Positions 5,224-5,866 of a stretch of 5,866 nucleotides of DNA are shown in pieces. The stretch covers positions 1 through 5,866 of the forward strand of contig JAEXXY010000415.1 in NCBI GenBank assembly GCA_023451855.1, in the 5' to 3' direction. Every line of letters starts with the position of its first letter. The stretch's first letter is position 1. Position numbers and translations under genes: made by a program. The stretch comes from Actinomycetes bacterium (GTDB lineage: Bacteria; Actinomycetota; Actinomycetes; Actinomycetales; Dermatophilaceae). Below the pieces are notes generated by a model. That model saw nothing but the letters and a program-made list of their open reading frames with translations. It searched no databases and was not told the origin of the DNA.

Positions 5224-5866
5224 TCAGGGCGTCGGTTCTCGCTCCACCTCGAGCGTGAAGCCCTGCGCGCGGAGGCGGTCGGCGAGGCGCTCCCCCAGCG
5301 CCGTCGCGGGCGTGGACACACCGGTGCGGCGCGGGAGCCCCTCGTCCCGGGCGAGCGCGAGCACCGACTCACCGAGCATCACGGCGCTACCGCCGTAGCC
5401 GGGGTCGAACGGGGCCGCGACGCGCGCCACATAGCGGGCCCCGGTCGTCGTGGTCGCCTCGACGTCCATCCGGAACCGGCCGGCGGCGCGCTGCTCGGCG
5501 CTGGGCCCCTCGCCCGGCGCGGGCAGGAAGCGGTCGAGGACGGCCCGCGTCGGCGCGAACGACAGCCCCGCCAGACCCCCGACGAGCCCCACGCCCACTG
5601 CCGTGGCCGTGACCCCCGACAGCAGTCCACGACCGAAGTCGACGACCTCCCGGTAGCGCAGCCCGCGCCCGTACGACCAGTCGGTGAGCGTGTTCGACAG
5701 GCGCACGATGCGGGTGTTGAACCCGGCCATGACGAACGGGCCGCTCCACCGGCCGCTGCGGGGGTCGCGGTCGACCGGCACGATCCGGCGCAGGCGCCCG
5801 ACCACGCCGCGGTGCCGACCGTTGCTGCCCGGCTCGTCCGCCCGGCGCGGGCTCAGCGCGTAGGGG
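5224..5866 (-). CDS. Saccharopine dehydrogenase-like / trans-acylating enoyl reductase-like protein, C-terminal part
   Basis: The 213 visible codons are the C-terminal end of a member of the saccharopine dehydrogenase-like NAD(P)-binding family; the start and the N-terminal Rossmann nucleotide-binding domain lie beyond the right edge. Counting from the first visible codon: PYALSPRRADEPG (1-13), GPFVMAGFNTRIVRLSN (42-58), DWSYGRGLRYRE (62-73), a Gly-rich hydrophobic stretch (80-104) that may associate with the membrane, FRMDVEATTTTGARYVA (131-147), DPGYGGSAVMLGESVLAL (154-171) and TPATALGERLADRLRAQGF (185-203). This order matches mycobacterial relatives such as Rv2449c and Rv2953; the latter is the trans-acting enoyl reductase of phthiocerol lipid synthesis. 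Whether this copy reduces a polyketide or lipid intermediate is not known. It reads in the same direction as the regulator, 71 bp away, but that gene has its own promoter, so co-transcription is uncertain. Confidence 0.88.
   Translation of the reverse strand, partial: PYALSPRRADEPGSNGRHRGVVGRLRRIVPVDRDPRSGRWSGPFVMAGFNTRIVRLSNTLTDWSYGRGLRYREVVDFGRGLLSGVTATAVGVGLVGGLAGLSFAPTRAVLDRFLPAPGEGPSAEQRAAGRFRMDVEATTTTGARYVARVAAPFDPGYGGSAVMLGESVLALARDEGLPRRTGVSTPATALGERLADRLRAQGFTLEVEREPTP

Overview
The window comes from a very G+C-rich bacterium. Third codon positions are almost all G or C, GTG starts are used, and the Fmt, Def, RsmB and saccharopine-dehydrogenase-like proteins read like actinobacterial versions. 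An Intrasporangiaceae or other Micrococcales-type actinobacterium is my best guess, but nothing here fixes the genus.

Left part (1-2207, minus strand): a tight housekeeping operon read right to left, def, fmt, rsmB. Def (peptide deformylase) removes the formyl group from new proteins. Fmt puts that formyl group on initiator tRNA. RsmB methylates C967 of 16S rRNA. The def and fmt reading frames are 7 nt apart; fmt and rsmB overlap by 8 nt. rsmB runs off the left edge after 238 codons, so its catalytic domain is not in view.

Middle (2208-3257): a 186-bp divergent intergenic region, then a plus-strand gene for a 287-residue exported protein. After the signal peptide it shows eight beta-strand-like segments in TIM-barrel order, with a DEP motif on strand 4 and GLDPYP on strand 6. 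I do not recognise a named family; it looks like an uncharacterised glycoside-hydrolase-like secreted protein.

Right part (3258-5866, minus strand): read right to left, the last 213 codons of a saccharopine-dehydrogenase-like (trans-acylating enoyl reductase-like) protein, then a winged-helix regulator overlapping by 4 nt an MFS exporter. The regulator has a convincing promoter placed so that its transcript would be leaderless, and a perfect inverted repeat spans that promoter. This suggests an autorepressed regulator-exporter pair.

The main oddity is the 3' end of the MFS gene. Its frame has no stop in the convergent intergenic space and stays open to 2511, antisense across most of the secreted-protein gene. 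The switch from good to poor coding coincides with a seven-base C run (minus strand) inside a terminator-like hairpin. This is either an indel in that run or a gene that really lacks a stop before its terminator. No RNA genes, insertion sequences, CRISPR arrays or other mobile elements were seen.
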